Assembly (NCBI GenBank): GCA_963752225.1
Contig: CAVVXS010000005.1
Location: 124,001 to 188,000, forward strand
From: JBBROS01 sp963752225
GTDB lineage: Bacteria; Pseudomonadota; Alphaproteobacteria; Acetobacterales; Acetobacteraceae
Length of the DNA stretch: 64,000 nucleotides
Direction: 5' to 3'
The notes beneath the pieces are model-generated. The model did no database searches. It was given only the letters and a program-made list of their open reading frames with translations, and was not told where the DNA came from. Position numbers and translations under genes: made by a program. This document shows, piece by piece, positions 42,363 to 51,231 of this stretch; positions within the stretch are counted from its first letter, which is position 1; every line of letters begins with the position of its first letter.

Positions 42363-42519
42363 GAACAGCGCGCAGGCGACGATCAGCGCGGTGAGGCGGG
42401 TGCGGCTCGGATCGGGGGTGATCGCCCCAAGGTCGATCGCCGGGGCGTCGATGCGTCCGGCCGTGGCGAGTTTCGGCGGAAGGGGTGTCAGCGCCGCACT
42501 CCCTGGCGGGTGGCTGCCC

Positions 42520-43500
42520 TCAAGGGATCAGGACGGTGCTGCCCGTCGTTTGGCGCGCCTCGAGCGCCGCATGGGCGGCGGCGGCGTCCTGCAGCGGGAA
42601 GGTCTGGTTGACGCGGATCTGGACTGCGCCCGATCGGACCACGTCGAACAACTCGCCGGCCGATGCGGCGAGGTCGGCGGGCTTGGCGGTATAGGTCGCA
42701 AGACTCGGCCGGGTGATGAACAGGCTGCCCTTGGCCGACAGATTGCCGAGGTCAACCGGCGGCACCGGGCCGGACGAGTTGCCGAAGCTGACCATCAGGC
42801 CCAGCGGCGCCAGGCAGTCGAGGCTGGCGAGGAACGTGTCGCGGCCCGTGCTGTCGTACACCACCGGAACCATGGCGCCACCGGTGATCCGCTTGACCTC
42901 ACCCGGCAGGGAGGCATGGCCGATCACCACGTGCTCGGCGCCGTGCTCGCGGGCGAGCTGCGCCTTGGTCTCGTTGCCCACCACGCCGATCACGGTGGCG
43001 CCCAGGTGCTTGGCCCATTGGCACATGATCAGCCCCACCCCGCCCGCGGCGGAATGCACGACGATCGTCTCGCCGGGCTGCACGCGGTGGGTGCGGCGGA
43101 GCAGGTATTGCGCGGTCATGCCCTGCAGCATCATCGCCGCGGCGGTGCGGTCGTCGATCCCGTCGGGGACCACCACCAGGCGGTCGGCGGCGATGACGCG
43201 GTCGGTGGCGTAGGCGCCGATCGGCCCGGTGGCGTAGGCGACGCGGTCGCCGGGCTTGACGTTGCGGACGTCCGAGCCGACCGCCGTCACGGTGCCGGCG
43301 GCCTCCATGCCGAGCGTCGCCGGCATGGTCGGGATCTTGTAGAGCCCGGTGCGAAAGTAGACGTCGATGAAGTTGAGGCCGACCGCGGTGTGGTGGACCA
43401 GCGCCTCGGCCGGGCCGGGCTCGGGGGTGGGGACCGCCTCCCACTTCATGACTTCGGGGCCGCCATGGGCGTGGATGCGGATTGCCTTCGACATCGTCAA
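42520..43500 (-). CDS. qor: NADPH:quinone oxidoreductase
   Basis: The 326-aa zinc-free medium-chain reductase has the QOR opening SKAIRIHAHGGPEVMKWE, the FIDVYFRTGLYK substrate segment and the NADPH-binding VHSAAGGVGLIMCQWAKHLG. It reduces quinones by one electron in the characterised enzyme, with possible detoxification roles. It starts MTMSKAIRI and overlaps the ogt stop (43497-43500). Confidence 0.92.
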   Translation of the reverse strand: MTMSKAIRIHAHGGPEVMKWEAVPTPEPGPAEALVHHTAVGLNFIDVYFRTGLYKIPTMPATLGMEAAGTVTAVGSDVRNVKPGDRVAYATGPIGAYATDRVIAADRLVVVPDGIDDRTAAAMMLQGMTAQYLLRRTHRVQPGETIVVHSAAGGVGLIMCQWAKHLGATVIGVVGNETKAQLAREHGAEHVVIGHASLPGEVKRITGGAMVPVVYDSTGRDTFLASLDCLAPLGLMVSFGNSSGPVPPVDLGNLSAKGSLFITRPSLATYTAKPADLAASAGELFDVVRSGAVQIRVNQTFPLQDAAAAHAALEARQTTGSTVLIP

Positions 43501-43991
43501 TGATCCTCCAGCCGCCGGGCGAGGGGCAATTCCAACGGTGCCGCGGCGGTGCGGCGCTCAAGGTGCAGCAAGCGGCGCTTGGTTTCCAGCCCATCCCCCC
43601 CGGAGTAGCCGCCCGGCCCGGCGGCGCCGACGACGCGGTGGCACGGGATCAGGATCGGCAGCGGGTTCGTCGCCATCGCGCCGCCGATCGAGCGCGCCGC
43701 CCCGCCGGCCGCCGCGGCCAGCTCGCCATAGGTGCGGACCTCGCCGAACGGGATCTGGATCAACGCCTGCCACACGCGTTGCCGATAGGGCGTGCCGCGC
43801 GGCGCCAGCTTCAGGTCGAACGTCCGGCGCTCGCCATCGAGGTACTCCTCGAGCTGCTCGCGCGCCCGCAGCAGCAGCGGCGTTTCTTCCTGGTCGCGGC
43901 CCCAGCCCCAGTCGAGCGCGACCAGCGCGCCGTCCTCCTCGGTGAGGGTAAGGACGTCGAGCAGCGAGGTGCGGAAGGAGAGTTGCGGCAC
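43497..43991 (-). CDS. ogt: Methylated-DNA-protein cysteine methyltransferase
   Basis: The 164-aa suicide repair protein carries the acceptor motif IPCHRVVG with Cys117 and the preceding PFGEVRTYGELAAAAGGAAR helix-turn-helix. It removes alkyl groups from O6 of guanine, inactivating itself. Length matches Ogt rather than the longer Ada. It is the first gene of the ogt-qor-MFS-nth run, which mixes two repair genes with redox and export functions. Confidence 0.93.
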   Translation of the reverse strand: MPQLSFRTSLLDVLTLTEEDGALVALDWGWGRDQEETPLLLRAREQLEEYLDGERRTFDLKLAPRGTPYRQRVWQALIQIPFGEVRTYGELAAAAGGAARSIGGAMATNPLPILIPCHRVVGAAGPGGYSGGDGLETKRRLLHLERRTAAAPLELPLARRLEDH

Positions 43992-44063
43992 GGGAAATGG
44001 GTAACGGGGTGAGCGCGGGCCGGCAAGGTGCTATGCCATCCGGAGCCGGAACCGGAGTTGCCG

Positions 44064-44693
44064 ATGTACGTGCCGCCGCAATTTGCCGAGGAACGGATCG
44101 ATGTGTTGCAGGGCGCGATGCGCCGCACCGGGCTCGCCAACCTGGTCACGCTGGGGCCGGACGGCCTGCTCGCGACGCCGCTGCCGTTGATGCTCGACGC
44201 CGGGGATGGGCCGTTCGGCACGCTTTACGGGCACCTCGCGCGCGCCAATCCACAATGGCGCCAAACGCCGGCCATCGATGCGCTGGCGATTTTCATGGGG
44301 CCGGACGCTTACGTCAGCCCGTCCTGGTATGCGACCAAGCGCGAAACCGGCAAGGTGGTGCCGACCTGGAACTACATCACCGTGCATGCGAGCGGCCCGG
44401 TGTCGTTCTTCGAGGACGCGACCGAGCTGCTCGATGTCGTGACCCGGCTGACGGAGCGGCACGAGGCGGCGCGGGCGGAGCCTTGGACGGTGTCGGACGC
44501 GCCGCCGCCGTTCGTCGCCGCGCAGCTGAAGGGCATTGTCGGCTTTCGGATGCCGATCCGGGCGGTCCAGGGCAAGTGGAAGATGAGCCAGAACCGGCCG
44601 GCCGTGGATCGCGAGGGTGTGGTCGCCGGGCTGCGCGCCGAGGGCAACGCGGTAGCGGACATCGTCGCCGCCGGGTTCGAGCCGGCGTCGTGA
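44064..44693 (+). CDS. FMN-binding negative transcriptional regulator, PaiB type
   Basis: The 209-aa product begins MYVPPQFAEERIDVLQGAMR, the PaiB N-terminus, and has the split-barrel blocks NPQWRQ, VSPSWYATKRETGKVVPTWNYI and GIVGFRMPI followed by GKWKMSQNRP. PaiB-like proteins bind FMN and in Bacillus repress sporulation and protease genes; here the target is unknown. Met at 44064 is chosen over an upstream GTG/ATG because the family starts exactly there. Confidence 0.9.
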   Translation: MYVPPQFAEERIDVLQGAMRRTGLANLVTLGPDGLLATPLPLMLDAGDGPFGTLYGHLARANPQWRQTPAIDALAIFMGPDAYVSPSWYATKRETGKVVPTWNYITVHASGPVSFFEDATELLDVVTRLTERHEAARAEPWTVSDAPPPFVAAQLKGIVGFRMPIRAVQGKWKMSQNRPAVDREGVVAGLRAEGNAVADIVAAGFEPAS

Positions 44694-44801
44694 TCCGGTA
44701 ACGTTCCCGGGCCAAAAGGCATTGAACATCCCCGCCGGTTTGGCGCAGGCTCCGCCCGGGCGCCGAGGAGGCGCCCCAAGCAAGACGGGGGAGAAGCTTT
44801 C

Positions 44802-45800
44802 ATGTTCAAGGGGATTGGAGCAACGCGGCGCGGGCTGATCGCGTCGGCGGCCGGTGCGGCGGGATGCCTGGCGATGCCGGGCGCGGCCCGCGCCAAGATG
44901 CCGATGCACCAGGCGCAGGTACCGTATTTCTATCGTTTCAAGCTCGGCTCGGCCGAGTGCACCGTGGTGACGGACGGGCAGTTGCCGCTCGGCGACCCGA
45001 AGGCCTCGTTCAAGAACACCACCGGGGACGAGATCGACCGCGAGCTGACGGCGAACTTCCTGCCGCTCGACAATGCGGTGCTGGAACAGAACGTGCTGGT
45101 GGTGAATTTCGGCGATCGGGTGGTGCTGTTCGACACCGGCATGGGCAGCGACACGCTGTTCGGCAAGACCACCGGCAAGCTGCTGCCGAGCCTCAAGGCG
45201 GCCGGGATCAGCCCGGCCAGCGTGGACGCGGTGGTGATGAGCCATGCTCACATCGACCATTGCGGCGGCCTGATCGGCGCCGGCGGCAAGCCGAACTTCC
45301 CGAACGCGCGCTATTACATTGGCGAGCCCGACTTCGCCTATTGGACCGACGACGCGAAGATCCCGTCTGATTATCCCGCGCGGGCGCACTTCCTGGCCCA
45401 AGCGCGCAAGAACCTGCTGCCGCTCAAGAACCGGATCACCTTCTACAAGGACGAGCAGGAGATTCTGCCGGGCATCACCGCGCTGGCCGCGCCCGGACAC
45501 ACCGTCAGCCATTCGGTGTTCATGATCAACTCGGGCAACAGCAAACTTTGCTACATCGGCGACCTCGCGCATCATCCGGTGCTGCTGCTCGAACGGCCGC
45601 GGACGCAGTTCGCTTACGACACCGACCCGGCGCAATCGGCCGAAAGCCGGGTGCGGATGATGGACATGTTCGCCGCCAACCGGATCCCGATCCTGGCATA
45701 CCACTTCGCCTGGCCGGGCGCCGGGCACGTCGCCAAGGCCGGCGACGGATACCACTACTTCCCGACGGCAATGAATTTGGAAGGCATCCACGCAATCTGA
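44802..45800 (+). CDS. Exported MBL-fold metallo-hydrolase
   Basis: The 332-aa protein has a twin-arginine-type signal (TRRGLIASAAGAAGCLAMPGAARA) and a metallo-beta-lactamase fold with HAHIDHCGG (H-x-H-x-D-H), later APGHTVSH, GDLAHH and a final YHFAWPG histidine. It should bind two metals in the periplasm. Relatives include quorum-quenching lactonases and other esterases, and the substrate is unknown. It is monocistronic, ending in a hairpin shared with the convergent DUF3297 gene. Confidence 0.9.
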   Translation: MFKGIGATRRGLIASAAGAAGCLAMPGAARAKMPMHQAQVPYFYRFKLGSAECTVVTDGQLPLGDPKASFKNTTGDEIDRELTANFLPLDNAVLEQNVLVVNFGDRVVLFDTGMGSDTLFGKTTGKLLPSLKAAGISPASVDAVVMSHAHIDHCGGLIGAGGKPNFPNARYYIGEPDFAYWTDDAKIPSDYPARAHFLAQARKNLLPLKNRITFYKDEQEILPGITALAAPGHTVSHSVFMINSGNSKLCYIGDLAHHPVLLLERPRTQFAYDTDPAQSAESRVRMMDMFAANRIPILAYHFAWPGAGHVAKAGDGYHYFPTAMNLEGIHAI

Positions 45801-45806
45801 ACGGCA

Positions 45807-45833
45807 GGGGCCAAGGGCGTTACCCCTGGCCCC
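45807..45833. terminator. Bidirectional hairpin, repeat-like
   Basis: GGGGCCAAGGG (45807-45817) pairs with CCCCTGGCCCC (45823-45833) with one mismatch. It lies between convergent genes. The inner part (AAGGGCGTTACCCCTGG) resembles the CAGGGGCGTTGCCCCTGG hairpin at 63328-63344, so it may be another member of the dispersed repeat family. Confidence 0.6.
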
Positions 45834-45835
45834 GC

Positions 45836-46084
45836 CTATTCCGGCGGCGTGTCCCGGAAGTAAGCCTCGACCGGCCCCTGCAGCTTCACCGTGAGCGGGG
45901 CGCCGGTGCGGTCGGTCTTATTGCCGACGGACACGCGCACCCATCCCTCGCTGATGCAGTATTCCTCGACATTGGTGCGCTCGATGCCCTTGAAGCGGAT
46001 GCCAACTCCTCGCTGCAGCAGGGCGGCGTCGTGGTGCGGGCTTTTCGGGTTGGCGGAAAGCCGGTCGGGCGGCGTGTCGGTCAT
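45836..46084 (-). CDS. DUF3297 family protein
   Basis: The 82-aa protein runs MTDTPPDRLSANPKSPHHDA, then GVGIRFKGIERTNVEEYCIS and EGWVRVSVGNKTDRTGAPLT, the DUF3297 consensus over its whole length. No function is established for this small, soluble, proteobacterial family. Met at 46084 matches the family start; an upstream in-frame Met adds unrelated residues. Confidence 0.9.
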   Translation of the reverse strand: MTDTPPDRLSANPKSPHHDAALLQRGVGIRFKGIERTNVEEYCISEGWVRVSVGNKTDRTGAPLTVKLQGPVEAYFRDTPPE

Positions 46085-46267
46085 GCCGGGGTCATAGGCG
46101 CGGGCGGACGGGCGTTCAAGCCGGAACACCGCCGAAGGACCACCCGACGACGGATCGGGCGCCGCCGTTTCCCAAGCAAAGAAACCAAGCAGTAACGTTT
46201 AACGCCTAGACTGCCGGTCAACTCGAAGCAGCGGCCATTCGCTTGGCGTCTGCGAAAGGAGACCGGA

Positions 46268-47479
46268 TTGAGCGCCCTCGACGTGCCGCTGCGGCCTCCG
46301 GTTGCGGCAACAAATGCAGGATTGCCGCCCGTCGTGGCGCATCGTCCGGCGACATTCATGCGCCGGGGCGTCGCGGTGCCGTTCACCACACCCTTGCTGG
46401 GCGGGGCGCGGGCGCGACCGGACGAGGCCCATTCGGTGGAATTGGTGATCCCGAGCCCGTCGGGAAGCCAGGGCGTCTACGTCATGCGCTGGGCGAGCAT
46501 TCCGGCGCTGTGCCGCCCGACGCTGCACGACCGGGAGCTCAGCCGCCGAATCATGAACGAGGAGAGCGTGTCGCCCTCCTCGATCCGGCGTGCGGCGCGC
46601 GAGGTGGCGGCTGCCGGGCTTGCGGGCGAGGACGCGCGCGAAGCTGCGGTCGCAGCCGAACAGTCGGAGGGGAGGGAGCAGGTTCTGGCGAACTACCGGC
46701 TGTTGATGACCTTGATCAGCCAGGTCCGGGTTGCCGTTCCGGCCGATTCGGCCGGCAACCCGGCCGCCCGGGCGCAACTTACGGTCGACCACGTGTCGCG
46801 GCAACTCGGCCAGACCACCGCCTGGACCGCCTTGGCGCTGGAGCGGCTGGCCGCCTCGATGTCTGCAATCGGCGCGGGCGGTGATGACATGGGCCGGATC
46901 ACGCGCCTGCTCGCGTTGCTGACGGAGGTGCGGTCGGACCTCCTCGCCTGGAGCCACGGCCAGGATGCCGAGTGCCAGTCTCAGGCAGCTCTCGTCGGCT
47001 CGTTCGCCGAACTGACCCTGTCGACCGCGACGGCGATGGTGGCGGAAGCGCGCGCCCGGACCAGCGACGTCGTGAAGGCGCTCCGCATGTGGGCGGACGA
47101 GCCGGCCGAGCTGTCACGCTGCTTCGCCCGGCCGGAATGGATGCTCGATGGCTGGGAGCAGATCTGCCTGATCTGGAAGCACGCCGACGATCAGTCGAGC
47201 CGCCGGGCGGCGCTGGCGGAAATCGCCGGGATGATCCCGGTGCTGCCGAAGGAAGCGAGCGATTGGTGCCGGGACGTGGACAAGCACAACGACATGCTGC
47301 GCCACCGCAAGTTCATCCGTCTGCACGAAGACTGGCTCACCGGCGTGTTCGACATGGAGCGCGTGGGCCGCAACGAGCATCTCCGGGCCGTCTCATGCCG
47401 GATGCAGGCGACCGGGGCGGCGCATGGCTCGAATGACGGGTGGGCGTTGCCGTCCTTTGTGCGAAAGGCGAACAGGTGA
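46268..47479 (+). CDS. Unknown protein A of a two-gene module, 403 aa
   Basis: I do not recognise a named family. The protein starts at TTG (AAAGGAG at 46255-46261, six bases before). A distinctive N-terminal part (FMRRGVAVPFTTPLLGGARA, ELVIPSPSGSQGVYVMRW, LCRPTLHDRELSRRI) is followed by a mainly helical body (about residues 100-290) and a tail with WCRDVDKHNDMLRHRKFIRL. No signal peptide, membrane helix or obvious catalytic motif is seen. Its TGA lies inside the GTG of the next gene, so the two are translationally coupled. The 183 bp upstream is relatively AT-rich near 46185 and probably holds the promoter. Confidence 0.7.
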   Translation: MSALDVPLRPPVAATNAGLPPVVAHRPATFMRRGVAVPFTTPLLGGARARPDEAHSVELVIPSPSGSQGVYVMRWASIPALCRPTLHDRELSRRIMNEESVSPSSIRRAAREVAAAGLAGEDAREAAVAAEQSEGREQVLANYRLLMTLISQVRVAVPADSAGNPAARAQLTVDHVSRQLGQTTAWTALALERLAASMSAIGAGGDDMGRITRLLALLTEVRSDLLAWSHGQDAECQSQAALVGSFAELTLSTATAMVAEARARTSDVVKALRMWADEPAELSRCFARPEWMLDGWEQICLIWKHADDQSSRRAALAEIAGMIPVLPKEASDWCRDVDKHNDMLRHRKFIRLHEDWLTGVFDMERVGRNEHLRAVSCRMQATGAAHGSNDGWALPSFVRKANR

Positions 47480-48744
47480 CCTATTACGCAAATCCGGCGG
47501 TGTCGCCCGAGGTGGTGAAGTCCGTGCGGCATCAGCTGCTCGACGCCGATGACGCGAAGATCGGCCGGGTGATGGCGCTGCTCGACAACACCGGCGACGC
47601 TGCCACGTCCGAGGCGTTGCTGGCGCCGCTGCGACCGCGACTGGCGGCGTTGAAGCCGGCCCGTCCGCTCCGTTTCGCCAGGCTGTTGTTCCATCCGTTG
47701 GATCGGCTGATCGTGCCGCCGCGGACCTGGCGCCCGGGCGGCGCCACCGTGCCGCGGACCGTGATCGGGCCCATCGCGGACGTGGTCCGCGCAGGGTTGG
47801 GCGACGGGGCGGCTGTGATCGAGGCTCGTGTCGCCGGGCACAAGACCGACGCCTCCGACCTGATCGACGAGGCCGGAGCCGCACTCTGGCAGCAAGCGGC
47901 GTCGGTGCTGGACGGCGCGGAACGACCGCCCGCTTGGAGCAAGACCGGGTTGGAACCGGCCCTCTACCCGATCCTGGCGAAGGCCGTGGCCGCCGTGCTG
48001 CGCCGGTCGGCAACGTTCCGTCTGCTGGTGCGCGACGTGGACCAGGGCGCCGCGGAGGTGGACGAGGCAGCGTTGCGGCCGCTCGTCGAAGGCTTGGAGC
48101 GCGAAACCGCCGAAGGCTGCGCCATGTTCACCAGCTTGGTGCTGCTGCAATTGCCGGCCGCCGCCGCGCTGCTCGGCCGCATGCTGTCGCGACTCGAACC
48201 GTCCGCGCGGCTCCGGGTGAACAAGTCGCTCGACCAAGCGCTCGAGCACGTGCTGTCGCATATGGAAGCGCCGTCCGGCTCCATCCGGGAAGTCGGCCAT
48301 GCCGAGTTGGCACAGGCGGGAACCGACATGCGCCGGATCGTGACCTTGTTCGAGACGCTCGAGGAGAACGGCATGGCGCCCCAGCATCGCCAGCGTATCC
48401 GGTCGATCCGCGGCCAACTCGGCCAAGCCTGCCAGGCACGCTTTGCCGACAGCCTGCAACGCGAGATCATGGGGCCGCTGCCGTCGGCCCTGGCGCAGGA
48501 CGGCGGCGGCCAGCAACGGCAACTCGAAGCCGCGACACGCAACCTGCGCGCGCTCGAGCGTGCGGCCCGCAAGCTGGGCGGCGCCCGAACCTACGACCAG
48601 TTGCTGTCCGGCGCGGCCGAAAACCTCCGGACCATGCCGCATACCGGGCCGTTGTCGCTGGCCCGGCGGGTGCGGCTCATCGAGATCCTGGCCGGCCCGG
48701 AGGCAGCCGAGGCCGCCTACCGCGAGCAAGCGCCGCAGTCATAG
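47476..48744 (+). CDS. Unknown protein B of a two-gene module, 422 aa
   Basis: The GTG start at 47476 overlaps the stop of gene A (GTGA) with AAAGG just upstream. The product begins VTYYANPAVSPEVVKSVRHQ, has a distinctive PLRFARLLFHPLDRLIVPP and TWRPGGATVPRTVIGPIA segment near residue 80, and a long helical, leucine and arginine-rich remainder with LERETAEGCAMFTSLVLLQL. There is no signal peptide and no convincing membrane helix. No named family or catalytic motif is recognised. The coupling suggests that A and B work together, perhaps as a cytoplasmic complex. Confidence 0.7.
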   Translation: MTYYANPAVSPEVVKSVRHQLLDADDAKIGRVMALLDNTGDAATSEALLAPLRPRLAALKPARPLRFARLLFHPLDRLIVPPRTWRPGGATVPRTVIGPIADVVRAGLGDGAAVIEARVAGHKTDASDLIDEAGAALWQQAASVLDGAERPPAWSKTGLEPALYPILAKAVAAVLRRSATFRLLVRDVDQGAAEVDEAALRPLVEGLERETAEGCAMFTSLVLLQLPAAAALLGRMLSRLEPSARLRVNKSLDQALEHVLSHMEAPSGSIREVGHAELAQAGTDMRRIVTLFETLEENGMAPQHRQRIRSIRGQLGQACQARFADSLQREIMGPLPSALAQDGGGQQRQLEAATRNLRALERAARKLGGARTYDQLLSGAAENLRTMPHTGPLSLARRVRLIEILAGPEAAEAAYREQAPQS

Positions 48745-48875
48745 CGCCGCGGGCGGCTGGGCAGAACGGAAGTCGGGGCGACCCGGGCGCAGCCGGGCAG
48801 GTGGCAGCGACCGTGCCGGCACGCTAAGCTGCGCCGCACAAAACGGAGATGCCCGATGATGTCCGGAGTGAGCCA

Positions 48876-49568
48876 GTGAAGCCGCCGCGCGCGCCCAGCA
48901 GCGGCATGCGCCGCTTGGCGGACGGGGTGCGGCGGTTCCGCAAGCATGAATTCCCGGAACGCCGTCGCCTGTTCGAGACACTGGCGGAGGGGCAGCAGCC
49001 GCACACCCTGTTCATCGCCTGCGCCGATAGCCGCGTCGTCCCCGAGCTCATCACCCAGACCCGGCCGGGGGAGATGTTCGTTTGCCGCAACATCGGCAAC
49101 ATCGTGCCGGCCTATGGCGAGATGCTGGGCGGCATCTCGGCGGTGGTCGAGTATGCCTGCACCGCGCTGCAAGTGTCCGACATCATCGTCTGCGGCCACT
49201 CCGATTGCGGAGCGATGAAGGCGCTGCTGGTGGCCGACGATCCCAAGCTGGCGACGATGCCGACGGTGAAGTCCTGGCTCCGCAACGCCGAAGCCGCGCG
49301 CAGCGTGGTCGACGCGACCCGGCCGGGGCTCAGCGACGCCGAACGCGTCGAGGCGCTGGTGGAGCAGAACGTGCGGACGCAGCTTGCCCATCTCGGCACC
49401 CACCCGTCGGTGGCGGCGCGGCTGGCGACCGGGTCGCTGTCGCTGCACGGCTGGGTGTACCGGATCGAGTCGGGCGGGGTCGAGGTGATGGAGGGCAGCA
49501 CCGGCAAGCTGGTGCCCCTGGGGGAGGAGGCGAAGCGCTACAAGGCGCGGGGGCGCATCAAGGCGTGA
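48876..49568 (+). CDS. Beta-class carbonic anhydrase
   Basis: The 230-aa zinc enzyme has CADSRVVPE (zinc Cys plus the Asp-Arg dyad) and CGHSDCGAM (zinc His and Cys), and interconverts CO2 and bicarbonate. The GTG at 48876 is preferred because GGAG lies seven bases upstream (48865-48868) and the family begins near MRRLADGVRRF. An ATG at 48849 in the same frame adds nine residues. Bestrophin, a possible anion channel, follows and could pair with it in bicarbonate handling. Confidence 0.95.
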   Translation: MKPPRAPSSGMRRLADGVRRFRKHEFPERRRLFETLAEGQQPHTLFIACADSRVVPELITQTRPGEMFVCRNIGNIVPAYGEMLGGISAVVEYACTALQVSDIIVCGHSDCGAMKALLVADDPKLATMPTVKSWLRNAEAARSVVDATRPGLSDAERVEALVEQNVRTQLAHLGTHPSVAARLATGSLSLHGWVYRIESGGVEVMEGSTGKLVPLGEEAKRYKARGRIKA

Positions 49569-49626
49569 CGCGAACGAGGCCGCGGCATCTGGCCGGCCGG
49601 GCACGCAGCCTCCCGGCCGCGACGCA

Positions 49627-50502
49627 ATGATCGTCCGCAAGGGCCTCGATCTGACTCGGCTGGTGCGGCACGTGGGGCCGCTGCTGGGCGCGCTGCTGGC
49701 CTACGACGTCGCCTTGACAGTGGGGTATGTGGGGCTCGGTTGGCGTTGGCTGGCGATCAACGACCTGCCGCTGCCGCTGCTCGGCAGCGCCGTGGTGCTG
49801 GTGATCACGCTGCGCAACAACGCCGCCTACGCGCGCTGGTGGGAAGCGCGGACGCTTTGGGGCGCCGTGGTGAACAATTCCCGCAGCGTGGCGCGCGGGC
49901 TGCAGCTGCTGACGGCCGACGCGGCGCTGCGGCGTGAGCTCGTGCGTTATCAGGTCGCCTATGCGCTGGCGCTGCGCTGCCATCTGCTCAAGCGGCCGCC
50001 CTGGACCGACATCGAGGGCTACGTGCCCGACGAGACGCTGGAACGGCTGCGCGGGGTGGCGAACGTCCCGGTCGCAATCCAGGATGCGATGGCCGGCGCA
50101 CTGCGCCGGGGCGGCATGGGCAGCATCGGGCTGTCGGCACTCGACACGACGATGTCGGCGCTGGCCAATGCCCAGGGCGGGCTGGAGCGGATCAAGAACA
50201 CGCCGCTGCCCCGTCAATACATGCAGTTCCCGATGGTGTTCAGCCGGATCTATTGCCTGCTGCTGCCGGTCGGGCTGCTGACCGACCTGGGCGTGCTCAC
50301 CCCGGTCGGGTCGACGGTGATCGGGTTCATGTTCCTCGCCTTGGACCGGATCGGTCAGGATCTGGAAGACCCGTTCGAAGGCCGCGTGCACGACGTACCG
50401 ATGGCGGCCATCGTGCGCACGATCGAGATCGACCTGCTGCAGTCGATCGGCGCGGCCGAGGTGCCGGCACCGCACACCATTTCCGACGGGGTCATCTGGT
50501 AG
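49627..50502 (+). CDS. Bestrophin family membrane protein
   Basis: The 291-aa protein carries the bestrophin/UPF0187 signature LRNNAAYARWWEARTLWGAV, with membrane helices near residues 20-65 and 205-240, and the late LALDRIGQDLEDPFEG segment. Bestrophins form pentameric anion or cation channels. It lies 58 bases after carbonic anhydrase on the same strand; coupling to bicarbonate transport is plausible but unproven. Its end overlaps the convergent GT2 gene by 11 bases. Confidence 0.92.
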   Translation: MIVRKGLDLTRLVRHVGPLLGALLAYDVALTVGYVGLGWRWLAINDLPLPLLGSAVVLVITLRNNAAYARWWEARTLWGAVVNNSRSVARGLQLLTADAALRRELVRYQVAYALALRCHLLKRPPWTDIEGYVPDETLERLRGVANVPVAIQDAMAGALRRGGMGSIGLSALDTTMSALANAQGGLERIKNTPLPRQYMQFPMVFSRIYCLLLPVGLLTDLGVLTPVGSTVIGFMFLALDRIGQDLEDPFEGRVHDVPMAAIVRTIEIDLLQSIGAAEVPAPHTISDGVIW

Positions 50503-51208
50503 GGGGCGGACGCGGCGACGCGGCGCCGGCGGCGACGCGGGTGAACGTGGACACGATCTTCGACCCGGCGCTCAACGTCCCGCGCAGGCTTCCGGCCACC
50601 TTGCTGTCGCCGGCGGCGCGGACGCGATACGGAACCGGCAACTCCAGGATCCGCAGCCGGGCGCGGGCGGCCTTCATCTGCATCTCGATGTTCCACCCGT
50701 AGGTCATCTCCTGCATGTCGAGCGCGGCCAGGGCGTCGCGGCGGATGGCACGCAACGCGCACATGTCGGTGTAACGCACGCCATACAGCGCGCCCATCAG
50801 CCGACCCGCCACCGCGCCGGCGAGCACCTGGTGCCAGCTCATGGAGCCCGGCTCGCGCACGCCCCGGGTGCGGCTGGCGATGGTGAAGTCCTGTTCGCCG
50901 TCGAGGATGGGGCGGCACAGCGCAGCCAACTGGTCGGGCCGGTCGGCGCCGTCCCCGTCCATGAAGGCGATCACGTCGTGCTCAGGGCCGACCGCCTGGG
51001 CGCCGAGGTGGCAGGCGCGGCCATAACCGCGGCCAGCGTCGAGCACGCTGGCGCCGGCTGCGGCCGCGATGGCGGCGGTCCCGTCCCGGCTGCTGCCGTC
51101 GGCCACGACCACCTGGCCCACGCCTTGGGCGAGCACCTCCGCTACGACGGCCGCGATCGCGCCGGCTTCGTTCCAGGTGGGGATCACGACGGCGACGCGG
51201 CGCAGCAC
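50492..51208 (-). CDS. GT2 glycosyltransferase, DPM1-like
   Basis: The 238-aa GT-A enzyme has VVIPTWNEAGAIAAVV, DGSSRDGT and FMDGDGADRPDQL, the nucleotide and metal-binding elements of dolichyl-phosphate-mannose-synthase-like GT2 proteins. No membrane helix follows the catalytic domain. It would load a sugar onto a lipid carrier for the GT87-like protein of the same operon; that is inference. It is the last gene of the minus-strand operon, 23 bases after the radical SAM gene. Confidence 0.88.
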   Translation of the reverse strand: MLRRVAVVIPTWNEAGAIAAVVAEVLAQGVGQVVVADGSSRDGTAAIAAAAGASVLDAGRGYGRACHLGAQAVGPEHDVIAFMDGDGADRPDQLAALCRPILDGEQDFTIASRTRGVREPGSMSWHQVLAGAVAGRLMGALYGVRYTDMCALRAIRRDALAALDMQEMTYGWNIEMQMKAARARLRILELPVPYRVRAAGDSKVAGSLRGTLSAGSKIVSTFTRVAAGAASPRPPPTR

Positions 51209-51231
51209 GGGCGGGCCGCCGGCGGGAGAGG

